64,000 nucleotides of DNA from Phreatobacter sp. (GCF_016793595.1 NZ_JAEULY010000015.1:1-64000); one strand, 5' to 3'. Shown: positions 17,515 to 27,080, numbered from the stretch's first letter. The notes: generated from the sequence alone by a model not told the origin. Made by a program: numbers and translations.

Positions 17515-19947
17515 TCACGCCGCCTGCACAAAGCTGTCGACCACCTTCTTCTCGCCGGCCTTGTCGAACTGCACGGTCAGCTTGTTGCCGTCGGCCGCGA
17601 CCACGTCGCCATAGCCGAATTTCAGGTGGAACACCCGGTCGCCGGGCTGGTAGCGCGAGGGCTCGCCAGACGACTTGGCGATCAGTTCGCCCTCGATGGT
17701 GCGCCCGCTTCCCGAACGGTCCGTCAGCCGCCCCTGAAAGCCGCCGCGCCCTTCGGCGAAGGTGGAGCCGAAGGCCTGGCTGCCGGAGCGGCCGGTGAAG
17801 CGGGCCTGCGCCTCGGCCAGCGCCTTCTGCGCCTGCGCGCGCTGCCAGCCGGGGGTCGAATAGGTCGACGAGAAGGTCTCCACCTTGTCGAAGCGGCTCT
17901 GGCCGAAATTGCCGCGCCCCATGCCGCCGTAACCGGATGTGCCGAGGCCTTCGGAAATCTCCACGTGATCCGCCGGCAGGTCGTTGACGAAGCGGCTCGG
18001 CACGGTCGACTGCCAGAGGCCGTGAATGCGGCGGTTGCCGGCGAAGTAGATCTTCGCCCTGCGCCGTGCCCGGGTAATCCCGACATAGGCGAGACGACGC
18101 TCCTCCTCCAGGCCCGCACGGCCGTTCTCGTCGAGCGAGCGCTGGTGCGGGAACAGCCCCTCCTCCCAGCCCGGCAGGAACACCGTGTCGAACTCCAGAC
18201 CCTTGGCGGAATGCAGTGTCATGATCGAGACGGCGTCGTCGATCTCGCCCTCGCCCCGCGCCTCCGTCACCAGCGCGATATGCTCAAGGAACCCCGAGAG
18301 GTTCTCGAATTCCTCCATGGAGCGGACGAGCTCCTTGAGGTTCTCCAGCCGGCCCGCGCCCTCCGCCGTCTTGTCCTTCTGCCACATCTCCGTATAGCCG
18401 CTCTCGTCGAGCACGAGCTGCGCCAGCTCGTTGTGCGGCATGGCCTCGATCTGGCCGGCCCAGCGGTCGAAATTCTCGATGAGGGCTTTCAGCGCGCCGC
18501 GCGGCTTCGGCTTCATCTCCTCGGTCTCGACCAGCACGCGGGCGGCCTGCATCAGCGGCACGTTCCGCGCACGCGCATGATCATGGAGCTGCTGGAGCGT
18601 CGCGTCGCCGAGACCGCGCTTCGGCGTGTTGACGATGCGCTCGAAGGCGAGGTCGTCGGAGCCTTGCGCGACGCAACGCAGATAGGCCAGCGCGTCGCGG
18701 ATCTCCAGCCGCTCATAGAAGCGCGGTCCGCCGATGACCCGATAGGGCAGGCCGATGGTGATGAACCGGTCCTCGAACTCGCGCATCTGGAACGAGGCGC
18801 GCACGAGAATGGCGGTGCCGTTGAGCGGCTGACCCTGCCGCTGGATCTGCTCCAGCTCCTCGCCGATGGAGCGCGCCTCTTCCTCCGAATCCCAGACGGA
18901 GGTCAGCGTCGGCTTGGCTCCATCCTCGCCGTCGGTGAACAGCGTCTTGCCGAGCCGCCCCTCGTTATGGGCGATGAGGTGGGCGGCGGCCGCGAGGATA
19001 TGGCCGGTCGAGCGGTAGTTGCGCTCAAGGCGGATGACCGTCGCGCCGGGAAAATCCTTGTCGAAGCGCAGGATGTTGTCGACCTCCGCGCCGCGCCAGC
19101 CATAGATCGACTGGTCATCGTCGCCGACGCAGCAGATGTTCTGCGGCCGCCCCTCCTGCCGCTGGGCCAGCAGGCGCAGCCAGAGATATTGCGCGACGTT
19201 GGTGTCCTGATACTCGTCGACGAGGATGAACTTGAACTTGCGCTGATATTCCGCGAGCACGTCGTCATTCTCGCGGAACAGGCGAATGGTCTCCAGCAGC
19301 AGGTCGCCGAAATCGACCGCGTTCAGCACCTTCAGCCGCGCCTGATAGTCGGCATAGAGCCGCAGGCCCATGCCGTTGGCGTAGGCCGCGGCCTCGCCGG
19401 CCGGAACCTTGTCGGGGGTCAGCGCCCGGTTCTTCCAGCCGTCGATGGCGCCCGCCAGCACGCGCGCCGGCCAGCGCTTCTCGTCGATGTTCTCGGCCTG
19501 GATGAGCTGCTTCAGCAGGCGGATCTGGTCGTCGGTGTCGAGGATGGTGAAACCGGACTTCAGCCCGACCAGTTCGGCATGCCGGCGCAGGATCTTGACG
19601 CCGGTCGCGTGGAAGGTGCCGAGCCAGGGCATGCCCTCCACCGCCTCGCCGACCAGATGGGCAATGCGCTCCTTCATTTCGCGCGCCGCCTTGTTGGTGA
19701 AGGTCACCGCGAGGATTTCGGAGGGAAAGGCTCGTCGCTGCGACAGGATATGGGCGATGCGCGTGGTCAGCACCCGCGTCTTGCCGGTGCCGGCGCCGGC
19801 CAGCACCAGAACCGGCCCGTCGATCGTCTCGACGGCGGCGCGCTGCTCGGGATTGAGGCCGGCGAGATAGCCCGCGGCGGCCTGGTTGCCGCGGGCGGCC
19901 ATGGCCCGTTCGGCAAGGCTTGGCTGACGCTGGGCGGGGTCTGTCAT
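17515..19947 (-). CDS. uvrD: ATP-dependent DNA helicase UvrD/PcrA
   Basis: Superfamily 1A 3'-5' helicase for nucleotide excision and mismatch repair and for removing RecA from DNA. 810 residues. Walker A AGAGTGKT (about 50-57), motif Ia TFTNKAA, motif II VDEYQDT, motif III GDDDQSIYGWRG, motif IV RLERNYRS, motif V TLHSAKGLEF, and motif VI VGITRARRRAKIYFA. A glycine/serine-rich linker (about 690-760) leads to a C-terminal Tudor-like domain (PGDRVFHLKFGYGDVV), which in UvrD/PcrA contacts RNA polymerase. Only this gene and the small CxxC gene lie between prmA and the L,D-transpeptidase on this strand. Confidence 0.96.
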   Translation of the reverse strand: MTDPAQRQPSLAERAMAARGNQAAAGYLAGLNPEQRAAVETIDGPVLVLAGAGTGKTRVLTTRIAHILSQRRAFPSEILAVTFTNKAAREMKERIAHLVGEAVEGMPWLGTFHATGVKILRRHAELVGLKSGFTILDTDDQIRLLKQLIQAENIDEKRWPARVLAGAIDGWKNRALTPDKVPAGEAAAYANGMGLRLYADYQARLKVLNAVDFGDLLLETIRLFRENDDVLAEYQRKFKFILVDEYQDTNVAQYLWLRLLAQRQEGRPQNICCVGDDDQSIYGWRGAEVDNILRFDKDFPGATVIRLERNYRSTGHILAAAAHLIAHNEGRLGKTLFTDGEDGAKPTLTSVWDSEEEARSIGEELEQIQRQGQPLNGTAILVRASFQMREFEDRFITIGLPYRVIGGPRFYERLEIRDALAYLRCVAQGSDDLAFERIVNTPKRGLGDATLQQLHDHARARNVPLMQAARVLVETEEMKPKPRGALKALIENFDRWAGQIEAMPHNELAQLVLDESGYTEMWQKDKTAEGAGRLENLKELVRSMEEFENLSGFLEHIALVTEARGEGEIDDAVSIMTLHSAKGLEFDTVFLPGWEEGLFPHQRSLDENGRAGLEEERRLAYVGITRARRRAKIYFAGNRRIHGLWQSTVPSRFVNDLPADHVEISEGLGTSGYGGMGRGNFGQSRFDKVETFSSTYSTPGWQRAQAQKALAEAQARFTGRSGSQAFGSTFAEGRGGFQGRLTDRSGSGRTIEGELIAKSSGEPSRYQPGDRVFHLKFGYGDVVAADGNKLTVQFDKAGEKKVVDSFVQAA

Positions 19948-20042
19948 GACGTGCGGATGTTCCGATTCGGTTCTCGCCCAAAATGGGCGTTCCGGGGCCG
20001 GAAGCCAACCCGCCGGCTGTCCTTGCGCGAACAGCCCGCAAC

Positions 20043-20069
20043 GAAAAGGGCCGGCGCTGCCGCCGGCCC
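20043..20069 (-). terminator. Rho-independent terminator of the L,D-transpeptidase gene
   Basis: On the minus strand GGGCCGGCG / CGCCGGCCC makes a 9-bp stem with a 4-base loop and is followed by TTTTC. It lies about 28 bases after the stop codon at 20098. Confidence 0.85.
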
Positions 20070-20097
20070 TCTGGATGATGCGGTATCGCGGTGAGCG

Positions 20098-20721
20098 TCA
20101 GCGCAGGACGACAACCCGGGTGCCGACGCGCACGCGGTTGTAGAGATCCGTGACGTCGTCGTTGGTCAGGCGGAAGCAGCCCGACGAAACCGCCGTGCCG
20201 ATCGTGTGCGGCTCGTTCGAGCCGTGGATGCGATAGAGCGACGAACCCAGATAGAGCGCCCGCGCGCCGAGCGGGTTTTCCGGGCCGCCCGCCATGAAGC
20301 GCGGCAGGTCGGGGCGGCGGCGCAGCATGGCGGCCGGCGGACGCCAGTCCGGCCACTCCGCCTTGCGCGTGATGCTCTGGTTGCCGCCCCAGGAAAAGCC
20401 CGGCCGGCCGACGCCGACGCCGTAGCGGATGGCCGTGCCGCCCGTCTGAACGAGATAGAGGCGGCGCTCCTGCGTGTTGATGACGATGGTGCCGGGCGAA
20501 TAGCGGCCGGAGAAGGAGACTGTCTCGCGCGGAATGGCCGAGACGCCGGTGCCGGGACGCGGCCCGCCATCGGTGCGCGCCATGGTGCGCATGGGCTGGT
20601 TGGTGGCCGGGTCGATGATGACCTGCTCGCCCGAACCGAAGTTGACGAACTGCGCCTGGGCGGCCGACGCGCCGAGGAGGAGAGCCGCCGCCGTGGCGAG
20701 GATGGGCACGAAGCGCCGCAT
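20098..20721 (-). CDS. L,D-transpeptidase (YkuD family), exported
   Basis: Periplasmic enzyme that forms 3-3 peptidoglycan cross-links or attaches proteins to peptidoglycan. 207 residues from MRRFVPILATAAALLLG, which is a signal peptide with likely cleavage after AQA (residue 23). The YkuD domain spans about 75-207. The active-site region reads HGSNEP...SSGCFRLTNDDV: His, then Ser-Gly-Cys-x-Arg, the variant usual in alphaproteobacteria in place of SHGC. Single gene with its own terminator; divergent from hslO across a 300-base region (20722-21021) in which I see no clear feature. Confidence 0.93.
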   Translation of the reverse strand: MRRFVPILATAAALLLGASAAQAQFVNFGSGEQVIIDPATNQPMRTMARTDGGPRPGTGVSAIPRETVSFSGRYSPGTIVINTQERRLYLVQTGGTAIRYGVGVGRPGFSWGGNQSITRKAEWPDWRPPAAMLRRRPDLPRFMAGGPENPLGARALYLGSSLYRIHGSNEPHTIGTAVSSGCFRLTNDDVTDLYNRVRVGTRVVVLR

Positions 20722-21021
20722 GGATGCACCTTGACCTTCTGAATGCGGTTGACCAGCGCCGGAAGCCGGCAGGGCCCCGATCATGCAACACCGCCGGTTG
20801 GATAGACCTTAATCGCCGGCCGCAATGCAACCGTGACGCGATGCCCGGCGTGGTCGGAAAGCCACGTTTCCTCACGCAGTGTGACCGCCGCGCAACGCTC
20901 ATGCGCGGAACGAAAGGCAGGGCTGCGGCCGGGTTGGAGCATGCCGCCCCGTCTCACCGCAACGTGACCGGGACCCGCCCAGCCTCTCGCAATCGCCGGC
21001 ATGACCGGCCATATAGGCGCC

Positions 21022-21996
21022 ATGTCCACGATCCCCGATATCACCCACGGCGCCGACGACATCGTCGTGCCTTTCCAGGTCGACGAGCTCGACCTGCGCG
21101 GCCGCGTCGTCCGCCTCGGCCATTCCGTCACCACGATGATCGACCGTCACGGCTACCCGCCGCCGGTCGCGCGGGTGCTCGCCGAGGCGACGGCGCTGAC
21201 CCTGCTGCTCGGCACCGGCCTCAAGTTCGATGGCCGGCTGATCCTGCAAACCCAGACTGACGGCCCCATCCGCATGGTGGTGGTCGACGTGACCACGCCC
21301 GACCGCGTGCGCGCGCTGGTCCGCTTCGACGCCGACAAGGTGGAGGAGGCGGTTGCCGCCGGCCATGGCGACCCCGCGCGCCTGATCGGCAGCGGGCAGC
21401 TGGTCATGACCATCGACCAGGGCGGCGACATGCAGCGCTACCAGGGCATCGTCGCACTCGAGGGGCAGGGACTGGAGAAGGCCGCCGATCGCTATTTCCT
21501 GCAGTCGGAGCAGATCGACACGCGGGTCCGTCTCGCCGCCGCCGAGGAATATGTCTCGGAGGACGGCCACATGCGGCGGGCCTGGCGGGCTGGCGGCATG
21601 CTGGTCCAGCACCTGCCGAAATCGGGCGAGGCGGTGACCCGCGATCTCCATCCGGGCGATGCGCCGGAAGGCACCCTGCCGCCCGACCCCCATGAGGCCT
21701 GGGCCGAGGCGCGCGCGCTGACCGACACGATCGGCGACGACGAGCTGGTCGATCGCACCCTGTCGCCGGAACGGTTGCTGTTCCGGCTGTTCCACGAGCG
21801 CGGCGTCAGGGTGTTCGACGCGCAGGACGTTGCCGAGCACTGCACCTGTTCGCGCCATCGCATCGAGAATCTTGTGAAGAGCTTCACGGTGGACGAGCGG
21901 CGCGACATGGTCGAGGACGGGCAGATCACCGTGACTTGCGAATATTGCTCGACGAGCTACCGGTTCGCGCCGTCGGAATTCGATACGGTCGAATGA
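21022..21996 (+). CDS. hslO: Redox-regulated chaperone Hsp33
   Basis: Holdase activated by oxidation and unfolding, protecting cytoplasmic proteins during hypochlorite or peroxide stress. The product from this ATG has 324 residues; an in-frame ATG seven codons earlier (21001) is possible, and neither has a convincing ribosome site. The N-terminal substrate-binding domain contains DRHGYPPPVARVLAEA. The C-terminal redox switch has the four zinc cysteines as CTCS and CEYC. In frame and intact. No partner gene adjoins it. Confidence 0.94.
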   Translation: MSTIPDITHGADDIVVPFQVDELDLRGRVVRLGHSVTTMIDRHGYPPPVARVLAEATALTLLLGTGLKFDGRLILQTQTDGPIRMVVVDVTTPDRVRALVRFDADKVEEAVAAGHGDPARLIGSGQLVMTIDQGGDMQRYQGIVALEGQGLEKAADRYFLQSEQIDTRVRLAAAEEYVSEDGHMRRAWRAGGMLVQHLPKSGEAVTRDLHPGDAPEGTLPPDPHEAWAEARALTDTIGDDELVDRTLSPERLLFRLFHERGVRVFDAQDVAEHCTCSRHRIENLVKSFTVDERRDMVEDGQITVTCEYCSTSYRFAPSEFDTVE

Positions 21997-22014
21997 CCTG
22001 CCGGGTGGCCGGCG

Positions 22015-22482
22015 TCACGCCTTCGGCGGGAACAGCCGGTAGGTGCAGACGCCCTCGGCGATGACCGCGCCGCTCTCGGCCAGAACCTCGATGCGGACGA
22101 AGGCGACGCTCCTGCCGCCGCCAGTGCGAACCGCGCGGATGGTGAGCAGGCCTTCCCGCGCCGTGCCGAGATAATTGATCGTCAGCGACAGGGTCGCGCC
22201 CGCGGGGCCGCGTGTCTCCGGGTCCCCGCCGCCCCGACCATCCGTCAGCGTCGCCGGTCCGCCGAGCGCGGCATAGCCGGCGGCGGCATCGATCAGCGTC
22301 GCGACAAGTCCGCCGTGGAGATTGCCGCCCCGGTTCATGAAGTCCGGCCGGATCGGACAGGTGATGATCGCCCGCCCCTCGCCCCATTCGGCCACCTTCC
22401 AGCCAATGACCTTGTGAAACGGGCTGTGGCGGTGCGGCGGGTGCAGCTCGGACGCATCGGCTGGTTCGGTCGTGTCTGCCAT
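22015..22482 (-). CDS. PaaI-type hotdog thioesterase
   Basis: 155-residue single-domain hotdog protein expected to hydrolyse acyl- or phenylacetyl-type CoA esters. The catalytic region NRGGNLHGGLVATLIDAAAG (residues 50-69) has the HGG motif of the PaaI/4HBT family, and the later strand TLSLTINYLGTA is typical. An acidic start (MADTTEPADASELHPPHRH) precedes the fold. ATG supported by a GGCGG site; a longer upstream open frame is read-through. It follows the glycosyltransferase gene by 80 bases on the same strand, but no functional link is evident. Substrate unknown. Confidence 0.88.
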   Translation of the reverse strand: MADTTEPADASELHPPHRHSPFHKVIGWKVAEWGEGRAIITCPIRPDFMNRGGNLHGGLVATLIDAAAGYAALGGPATLTDGRGGGDPETRGPAGATLSLTINYLGTAREGLLTIRAVRTGGGRSVAFVRIEVLAESGAVIAEGVCTYRLFPPKA

Positions 22483-22562
22483 GCCGCCTGTTTCCCTCGT
22501 CGACTGCTTGCGTGCTCCCCGCTTGTGAGGCGTCGGACAGGCGCTGACAACCCATCCGGAGG

Positions 22563-24692
22563 TCAGGCCCCGGCAGCGGGATTTGCGGCGCGACGGTCGA
22601 CCGACGCGCAGTAGGCATCGTAGAGGTCCAGCGTCTGCGGGTCCGGCCGGAGATCGGCGAGCGTGGTTCTCAGCCGCCTCAGCGTGCCGGCGACATCGGC
22701 CGGCGCGTGGCGTCCGTCCGCCATCAGGCGGTCGGAACTGGCGATGATCGCCAGGACGCGCTCGGCGATCTCCTGTTGCGCGACGCCCGGCAGGTCCGCT
22801 TCGGCCGCGCCGGCGGCCCATGCCGCACTCAGCCCGTGCTCGGTCTTGTCCCAGTGATGTGGCCGGCGGCGCAGTTCCCAGACGGCACGCAGGGCGGCAA
22901 TGCCCATGGCCAGCCAAGCCAGGGGCAGCAAGGCGAGCCAGGGCGCGAACCCTTTCCGGCCGGCGCGCCGCCTGCCGACGAGCATGTGCAGAATGCTGCC
23001 GAGATAGCCGGCGAGGAAGACTGCGGCCGCAGGACCAATCCAGTCCGGCCAGACACCCCGCGCGATGGTGACCGCCAGCCCGACCCAGCAGACGATGTGA
23101 ACCAGAGCCGAGCCGAGCGAGCCCGCCAGCGTCGCCACAAGCGCCAGCACACCACCTGCGCCGAGTTCGCGCCAGAGACGGCGTGGCCGCCGCGCCAGCA
23201 CGGCCAGCGTCTGCAACCAGCCCTTGAACCAGCGGCTGCGCTGCCTGAGCCAACCGGAGAAGGTGGGCGGCGCCTCCTCGACGGTCGGCGTGGCGATGGC
23301 GCCGATACGCCAGCCGTTGCAGGCGAGACGAAAGCCGAGGTCGGCATCCTCCGTCACGTTGTAGGGGTCCCATCCGAGCGACTGGCGCAGGGCGTTGATC
23401 CGGAAATGGTTCGACGTGCCGCCGAGCGGCATGGGCAGGCGCAGTCGGGCGAAGGCCGGCAGCAACACCCGGAACAGCGCATCGTACTCCGCCGCGAAGA
23501 ACCGGGTCAGCCAGGTATCGTCGGGGTTCGCGATGGAGAGCGGCGCCTGCAGGCAGCCGAGCCGCGCCCCGGCGGCGGCGAATGTCTCGGCGGCCTCGCG
23601 CAACTGGGCGCGGCCGGGCCGGTCCTCGGCGTCATAGACCGCGACGAGCTCGCCGCGCGCGAAGGGCAGCGCCATCATCAGCGCCCGTGGCTTGGTGCGT
23701 GGACCGCCCGGCGGGAGCACGAGAATCTCGACTGTCGGCGGCAGCGGCCGCGCACGCACGGCAGCGAGCGTCTCGCCATCGTCGGCTTCGAGGATCAGCT
23801 TGATATCGAGCCTGGCGGCCGGATAGTCGATGCGCCCGAGAGCCGCCAGCAGCGAGGCCGCCACCCGCTCCTCGCGATAGAGCGGACAGAGCAGCGTGTA
23901 GCGCGGCAGATCACGGTCTTCGAGCGACCTGCGCGGAAGCGCCTCGACCGCCATGCCCGAAGCGACCAGACGGAAGACCGTCCAGACGAGCACCGCGGCG
24001 CCGATGATCCCGCCCGCCATGGCCGCCAGCCAGGCCGGACCGGTGGTGAGGCAGACGAGCAGAATGGCAAGCGCCAGCGTCACGCCCGTCGCCATCCGCG
24101 CCATCAGCGCGCCGTCGCTCGCCGACCGGTCGGGATCCTCGCGCAAGAGGGCATGATTGGCCTCGTCGATCCAATGCCCGGCGGCCCATTCGCGAATGAG
24201 CCGGGCAAAGGCTTCCGGCGTTGTCACCAGCACGGGCAGCAGCCCAGCCGCCACCCCGCGCGGATTCGCCGCGATGCGCTCGGCCTCCTCGGGCCCCGGC
24301 GCGATCAGCCGCGCCTTGCCTCCCACGGCGCGGTCGATGCCGACCTCGCCGCGCTGGACGATGGCGAGCCAGTCGGCAGGGTCTGCTGCAATGGTCGGCG
24401 TCGCGCCATCGAGGGACGTGGCGATGCCACCGATCCGCGCAGCCAAGGCCCTGGCGACCGCTGCCGGCGTGGTTCGGCCAAGCGCGACAGCAGCCTCGAG
24501 TTCGCTCACACCCCACTTGCGCGCCACGAAGGCGACGAGAAAACGCGCATGGGCGGGCACCAGCGCCTCGACCAGAGTGATCCCCGGAATCGCCGGGTAA
24601 GGCGGCCGCGCCCGCGCGTCGTCGCTCCGGCGAGGAGGCGCGGAACGCTTCACGGCGGCGGCAAGCCGCTGGCGGAACCCCGCTGCCTCCAT
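22563..24692 (-). CDS. Membrane glycosyltransferase, family 2, with an N-terminal extension
   Basis: 709 residues. The first 180 residues resemble the MshEN/GspE N-terminal fold (FLVAFVARKWGVSELEAAVALG), then two TM helices (about 200-245). The GT2 catalytic domain (about 260-510) has EADDGET, YDAEDRPG (the DxD-like metal site), GGTSNHFR, TEDADLGFR and the QRSRWFKGWLQ motif of processive GT2 enzymes. Three to four further TM helices and a helical tail follow. The combination of a GspE-like N-terminus with a processive GT2 occurs in NfrB-like and exopolysaccharide synthases. It probably makes a cell-surface polysaccharide, but no other polysaccharide gene is near. Substrate unknown. Confidence 0.85.
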   Translation of the reverse strand: MEAAGFRQRLAAAVKRSAPPRRSDDARARPPYPAIPGITLVEALVPAHARFLVAFVARKWGVSELEAAVALGRTTPAAVARALAARIGGIATSLDGATPTIAADPADWLAIVQRGEVGIDRAVGGKARLIAPGPEEAERIAANPRGVAAGLLPVLVTTPEAFARLIREWAAGHWIDEANHALLREDPDRSASDGALMARMATGVTLALAILLVCLTTGPAWLAAMAGGIIGAAVLVWTVFRLVASGMAVEALPRRSLEDRDLPRYTLLCPLYREERVAASLLAALGRIDYPAARLDIKLILEADDGETLAAVRARPLPPTVEILVLPPGGPRTKPRALMMALPFARGELVAVYDAEDRPGRAQLREAAETFAAAGARLGCLQAPLSIANPDDTWLTRFFAAEYDALFRVLLPAFARLRLPMPLGGTSNHFRINALRQSLGWDPYNVTEDADLGFRLACNGWRIGAIATPTVEEAPPTFSGWLRQRSRWFKGWLQTLAVLARRPRRLWRELGAGGVLALVATLAGSLGSALVHIVCWVGLAVTIARGVWPDWIGPAAAVFLAGYLGSILHMLVGRRRAGRKGFAPWLALLPLAWLAMGIAALRAVWELRRRPHHWDKTEHGLSAAWAAGAAEADLPGVAQQEIAERVLAIIASSDRLMADGRHAPADVAGTLRRLRTTLADLRPDPQTLDLYDAYCASVDRRAANPAAGA

Positions 24693-24791
24693 CCCCCGTC
24701 GTCCCGGTCGCGCGGCCCCTCCCGCGCGGTGTCGATCACGCTATAAGGGGTTCCATACCGGCATCAGTCGGACGAACCCGGATCACGTGTC

Positions 24792-25676
24792 TTGCCCGCA
24801 CGGCTTTCACTCTTGGTTGTAACCGCGCTGATGCTGGCCACGCTGCCGGCCACCCCGCAATCGCCGGCAGCGCCCGCCGGCGGTCGCCCCTCGGAGACCG
24901 AAGCCGCGCCGCACGTGCCGATCCCGGGCTTCTGGGACCCGCGCCGGCGCACCGAGCGCGTCGATCTCACGCGCGTCCCGCAGATCCGCTTCCTGACCGA
25001 GGACGACTATCCGCCGTTCAACTATGCCGGCGCGGACGGCCAGCCGACCGGCTTCAACATCGATCTCGCCCGCGCCATCTGCGAGGAGCTGAAAGTGCCC
25101 TGCACAGTGCAGGTGCGCCGCTTCGACACGCTGACGGACAGCCTCGACCGCAATGCCGGCGACGCCATCATCGCCTCGCTGGCGATCACGCCGGATGTCC
25201 GCCGCCGCTACGAGGTCTCCGACCGCTATCTGGAACTGCCGGCGCGCTTCGTCATGCGCCGCGACACGCAATTGTCCGAAGCCACGCCGGAGGCGCTGGC
25301 CGGACGCTCCATCGCCGTGGTCGAAGGCACCGCCCACGAAGCCTATGCGAGTGCCTTCTTCCGCCGCTCGGCGATCCGCCGCTATCCGAGCATCGAGGCC
25401 GCGCGCAAGGCGCTGAGCGAGCGCAACATCGACGTGATGTTCGCCGATGGCGTCGCCAGTGCCTTCTGGATCAATGGCGAGGCTTCGGCGGGCTGCTGCC
25501 GCCTGCTCGGCGGCCCGTTCACCGAGAGCCGCTATTTCGGCGAGGGTCTGTCCATCGTCATGCGGCGGGGCAACGAACCGCTGCGGCGGGCGATCAACCA
25601 CGCGCTGCAGCGGCTCTGGGAGCGCGGCGTCTATGCCGAGCTCTACCTGAAGGCCTTCCCGGTCGACATCTACTGA
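24792..25676 (+). CDS. Periplasmic solute-binding protein, family 3
   Basis: 294 residues with an N-terminal export signal (hydrophobic LSLLVVTALMLATL). The bacterial extracellular solute-binding fold starts about residue 60 (IRFLTEDDYPPFNYAGADGQ) and contains the usual GFNIDLARAICEEL and VVEGTAHEAY segments. The start must be TTG at 24792: going upstream in frame there is no ATG or GTG before a stop, and starting later would remove the signal. No permease or ATPase gene adjoins, so it is either an orphan binding protein or a sensor-type partner. Amino acid or similar ligand is likely from family only. Two adjacent cysteines (CC) are near residue 235. Confidence 0.85.
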   Translation: MPARLSLLVVTALMLATLPATPQSPAAPAGGRPSETEAAPHVPIPGFWDPRRRTERVDLTRVPQIRFLTEDDYPPFNYAGADGQPTGFNIDLARAICEELKVPCTVQVRRFDTLTDSLDRNAGDAIIASLAITPDVRRRYEVSDRYLELPARFVMRRDTQLSEATPEALAGRSIAVVEGTAHEAYASAFFRRSAIRRYPSIEAARKALSERNIDVMFADGVASAFWINGEASAGCCRLLGGPFTESRYFGEGLSIVMRRGNEPLRRAINHALQRLWERGVYAELYLKAFPVDIY

Positions 25677-25701
25677 CGCTGCGCCGGATCGACCATGACC
25701 G

Positions 25702-25899
25702 TCATTGCCAGAACCATCGGGCGCATTCGCGCCGGCGCGCGAAATCGGTCAACCCGATATCGGCGAGCCCGTCGCGGTCGAGTTCGGCGAGCGGCGGGCG
25801 GGTCTCGCTCCGCATCCGCCAGAGCCGCCAGATCGCAGGAAGGCGGGCGAGCCGAAAGGGCGTCACATGGCGGCGCAGGCGAGGAGTGGCGTGGGTCAT
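25702..25899 (-). CDS. DUF1127 domain protein (YjiS-like)
   Basis: A 65-residue basic protein ending in the DUF1127 signature: RLWRMRSETRPPLAEL then DGLADIGLTDFARRRE and ARWFW. Small DUF1127 proteins in alphaproteobacteria have been linked to RNA maturation and turnover and to phosphate or stress responses. The N-terminal extension is rich in Arg and His. Convergent with the binding-protein gene (26 bases between stops). No strong ribosome site. Confidence 0.75.
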   Translation of the reverse strand: MTHATPRLRRHVTPFRLARLPAIWRLWRMRSETRPPLAELDRDGLADIGLTDFARRRECARWFWQ

Positions 25900-25962
25900 G
25901 GCCGCAGGATGCCGGCGCTGGCGGCCGAATGGTTCGGGACCGGCCGAAGCGTGAAATGACCC

Positions 25963-26730
25963 TCAGCGCCTCGCGACAAAGCCAGCAAGCCGCGGATCGA
26001 CGGAGAAGGCATCGCGACCGAAGCCAAGGCGCATCTCGGGAAACTCGCGCAGCGCCTGCACCCCCGAGGCGCTGAGCCGGATGCGCCAGGTCTGCCGATC
26101 GACCGGCTCGGCGGCGGCGAAAGCCGCACAGGTAAGCACGGCGAGATTGGCGCGAGCCTCCGGATCGCGCACCGAGCGATAGCGGATGGCCTCAACCCCC
26201 ACTCCGCGCGCCGCCTCGGCGAGGCTCTGGCACGCGGCATAGTCGGTCGGATGCGCCCACAGCGCTGCGTCGCCGTCGAGCGGCGGTGCCGTCAGATCAA
26301 GCGCGAAGGGCGTGCGGATGGAGGCGGAGAAGGCGGTGTACTCGGCGGCATTGGACGGCCAGGGCGTATCGGGCGATTCCGCGAAGAACAGCAGGCGGTA
26401 GAAGGCCATCTCCGCCACCGCCGTCTCGGGGTTTTCCGCTGCGTAGAAGACGCCCGCTGTCCGCCCCACCCGCCGGAAGCGCGACCCCGCCGGATAGATC
26501 GCGCCATAGCGGAACGGCGTCGCCAGCAGATAGTCGAGATGCCGGCATTCCGGCGGCACCGCCGGCTTGGTTGCCTCGACCAGCCGCTCCAGAACCGCCT
26601 GCTCCTCCACGTCGTCGACGAGCTTCATCGTCGAGACGCGGTGCTGCGCTTCGACGAGACGCCAGACCTTGCCCGCATAGGCGCGCGCTTCAGACGAGAG
26701 CGCGGCGGGCGTCCAGATAGGCGATGACAT
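25963..26730 (-). CDS. RES-domain toxin of an Xre/RES (MbcT/MbcA-like) module
   Basis: 255 residues. RES toxins degrade NAD+. The conserved core is visible: Arg around SRFRRVGR (84-90), Glu in AVAEMAFYR (E107) and Ser in RYRSVRDP (S186), the three residues for which the domain is named. The start is the ATG at 26730, inside the 3' end of the antitoxin gene (41-base overlap), which is the usual coupling for this module; a longer open frame upstream is read-through. The pair is the last part of a leftward run of genes after SRPBCC. No frameshift, so the toxin is probably functional. Confidence 0.9.
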   Translation of the reverse strand: MSSPIWTPAALSSEARAYAGKVWRLVEAQHRVSTMKLVDDVEEQAVLERLVEATKPAVPPECRHLDYLLATPFRYGAIYPAGSRFRRVGRTAGVFYAAENPETAVAEMAFYRLLFFAESPDTPWPSNAAEYTAFSASIRTPFALDLTAPPLDGDAALWAHPTDYAACQSLAEAARGVGVEAIRYRSVRDPEARANLAVLTCAAFAAAEPVDRQTWRIRLSASGVQALREFPEMRLGFGRDAFSVDPRLAGFVARR

Positions 26731-27073
26731 CGACAAGACCGGAAACGGTGCGGATATGGTCGAGCGGCACGGCATCCAGCACCGTGTTCGGATTGCGCAG
26801 CCAGGCGCGCGCCACCGCCTCGTCGCCGCCGGCAATGGCGTCGAGCGAGCGGAACAGGCGGATGAACAGCACGGCCAGCTCGAAGGGCTTCGATGCGCGC
26901 TCCAGCGCGAAGCCGCCGCTCTTCATGCGCGAGGCCGTCGCCTCCGAGACGCCGATGATCCCCGCCAGCACCTTGGCGGGAACGTCGAGCGCCTGCGCCG
27001 CGCGCAGCACTGCCTTGGTAACGACGGTGGCCTCGGACGGCCGAGCTTTGGCCTGGGCATCGTAGCGAAGCAT
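26690..27073 (-). CDS. Xre/MbcA/ParS-type antitoxin
   Basis: 127 residues, starting MLRYDAQAKARPSEATVV after GGGAG. Helical N-terminus with an HTH-like stretch (AKVLAGIIGVSEATASRMK), then the C-terminal DUF2384 toxin-binding domain (AVLFIRLFRSLDAIAGGDE, AWLRNPNTVLD). It neutralises the RES toxin whose gene overlaps it and should repress the module by binding the palindrome just upstream. A start nine codons earlier (27100) would overlap that palindrome and is less likely. Confidence 0.9.
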   Translation of the reverse strand: MLRYDAQAKARPSEATVVTKAVLRAAQALDVPAKVLAGIIGVSEATASRMKSGGFALERASKPFELAVLFIRLFRSLDAIAGGDEAVARAWLRNPNTVLDAVPLDHIRTVSGLVDVIAYLDARRALV

Positions 27074-27080
27074 TGAAAAC

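Noticed and set aside
17265-17531. 88-codon frame on the minus strand between prmA and uvrD
   Set aside because: It overlaps the uvrD end and the better supported 57-codon CxxC frame, which has a good ribosome site and a family-like composition.
20722-21021. Possible regulatory RNA between the L,D-transpeptidase and hslO genes
   Set aside because: No convincing hairpin-plus-T-run, conserved motif or palindrome was seen in these 300 bases; it appears to be a plain divergent promoter region.
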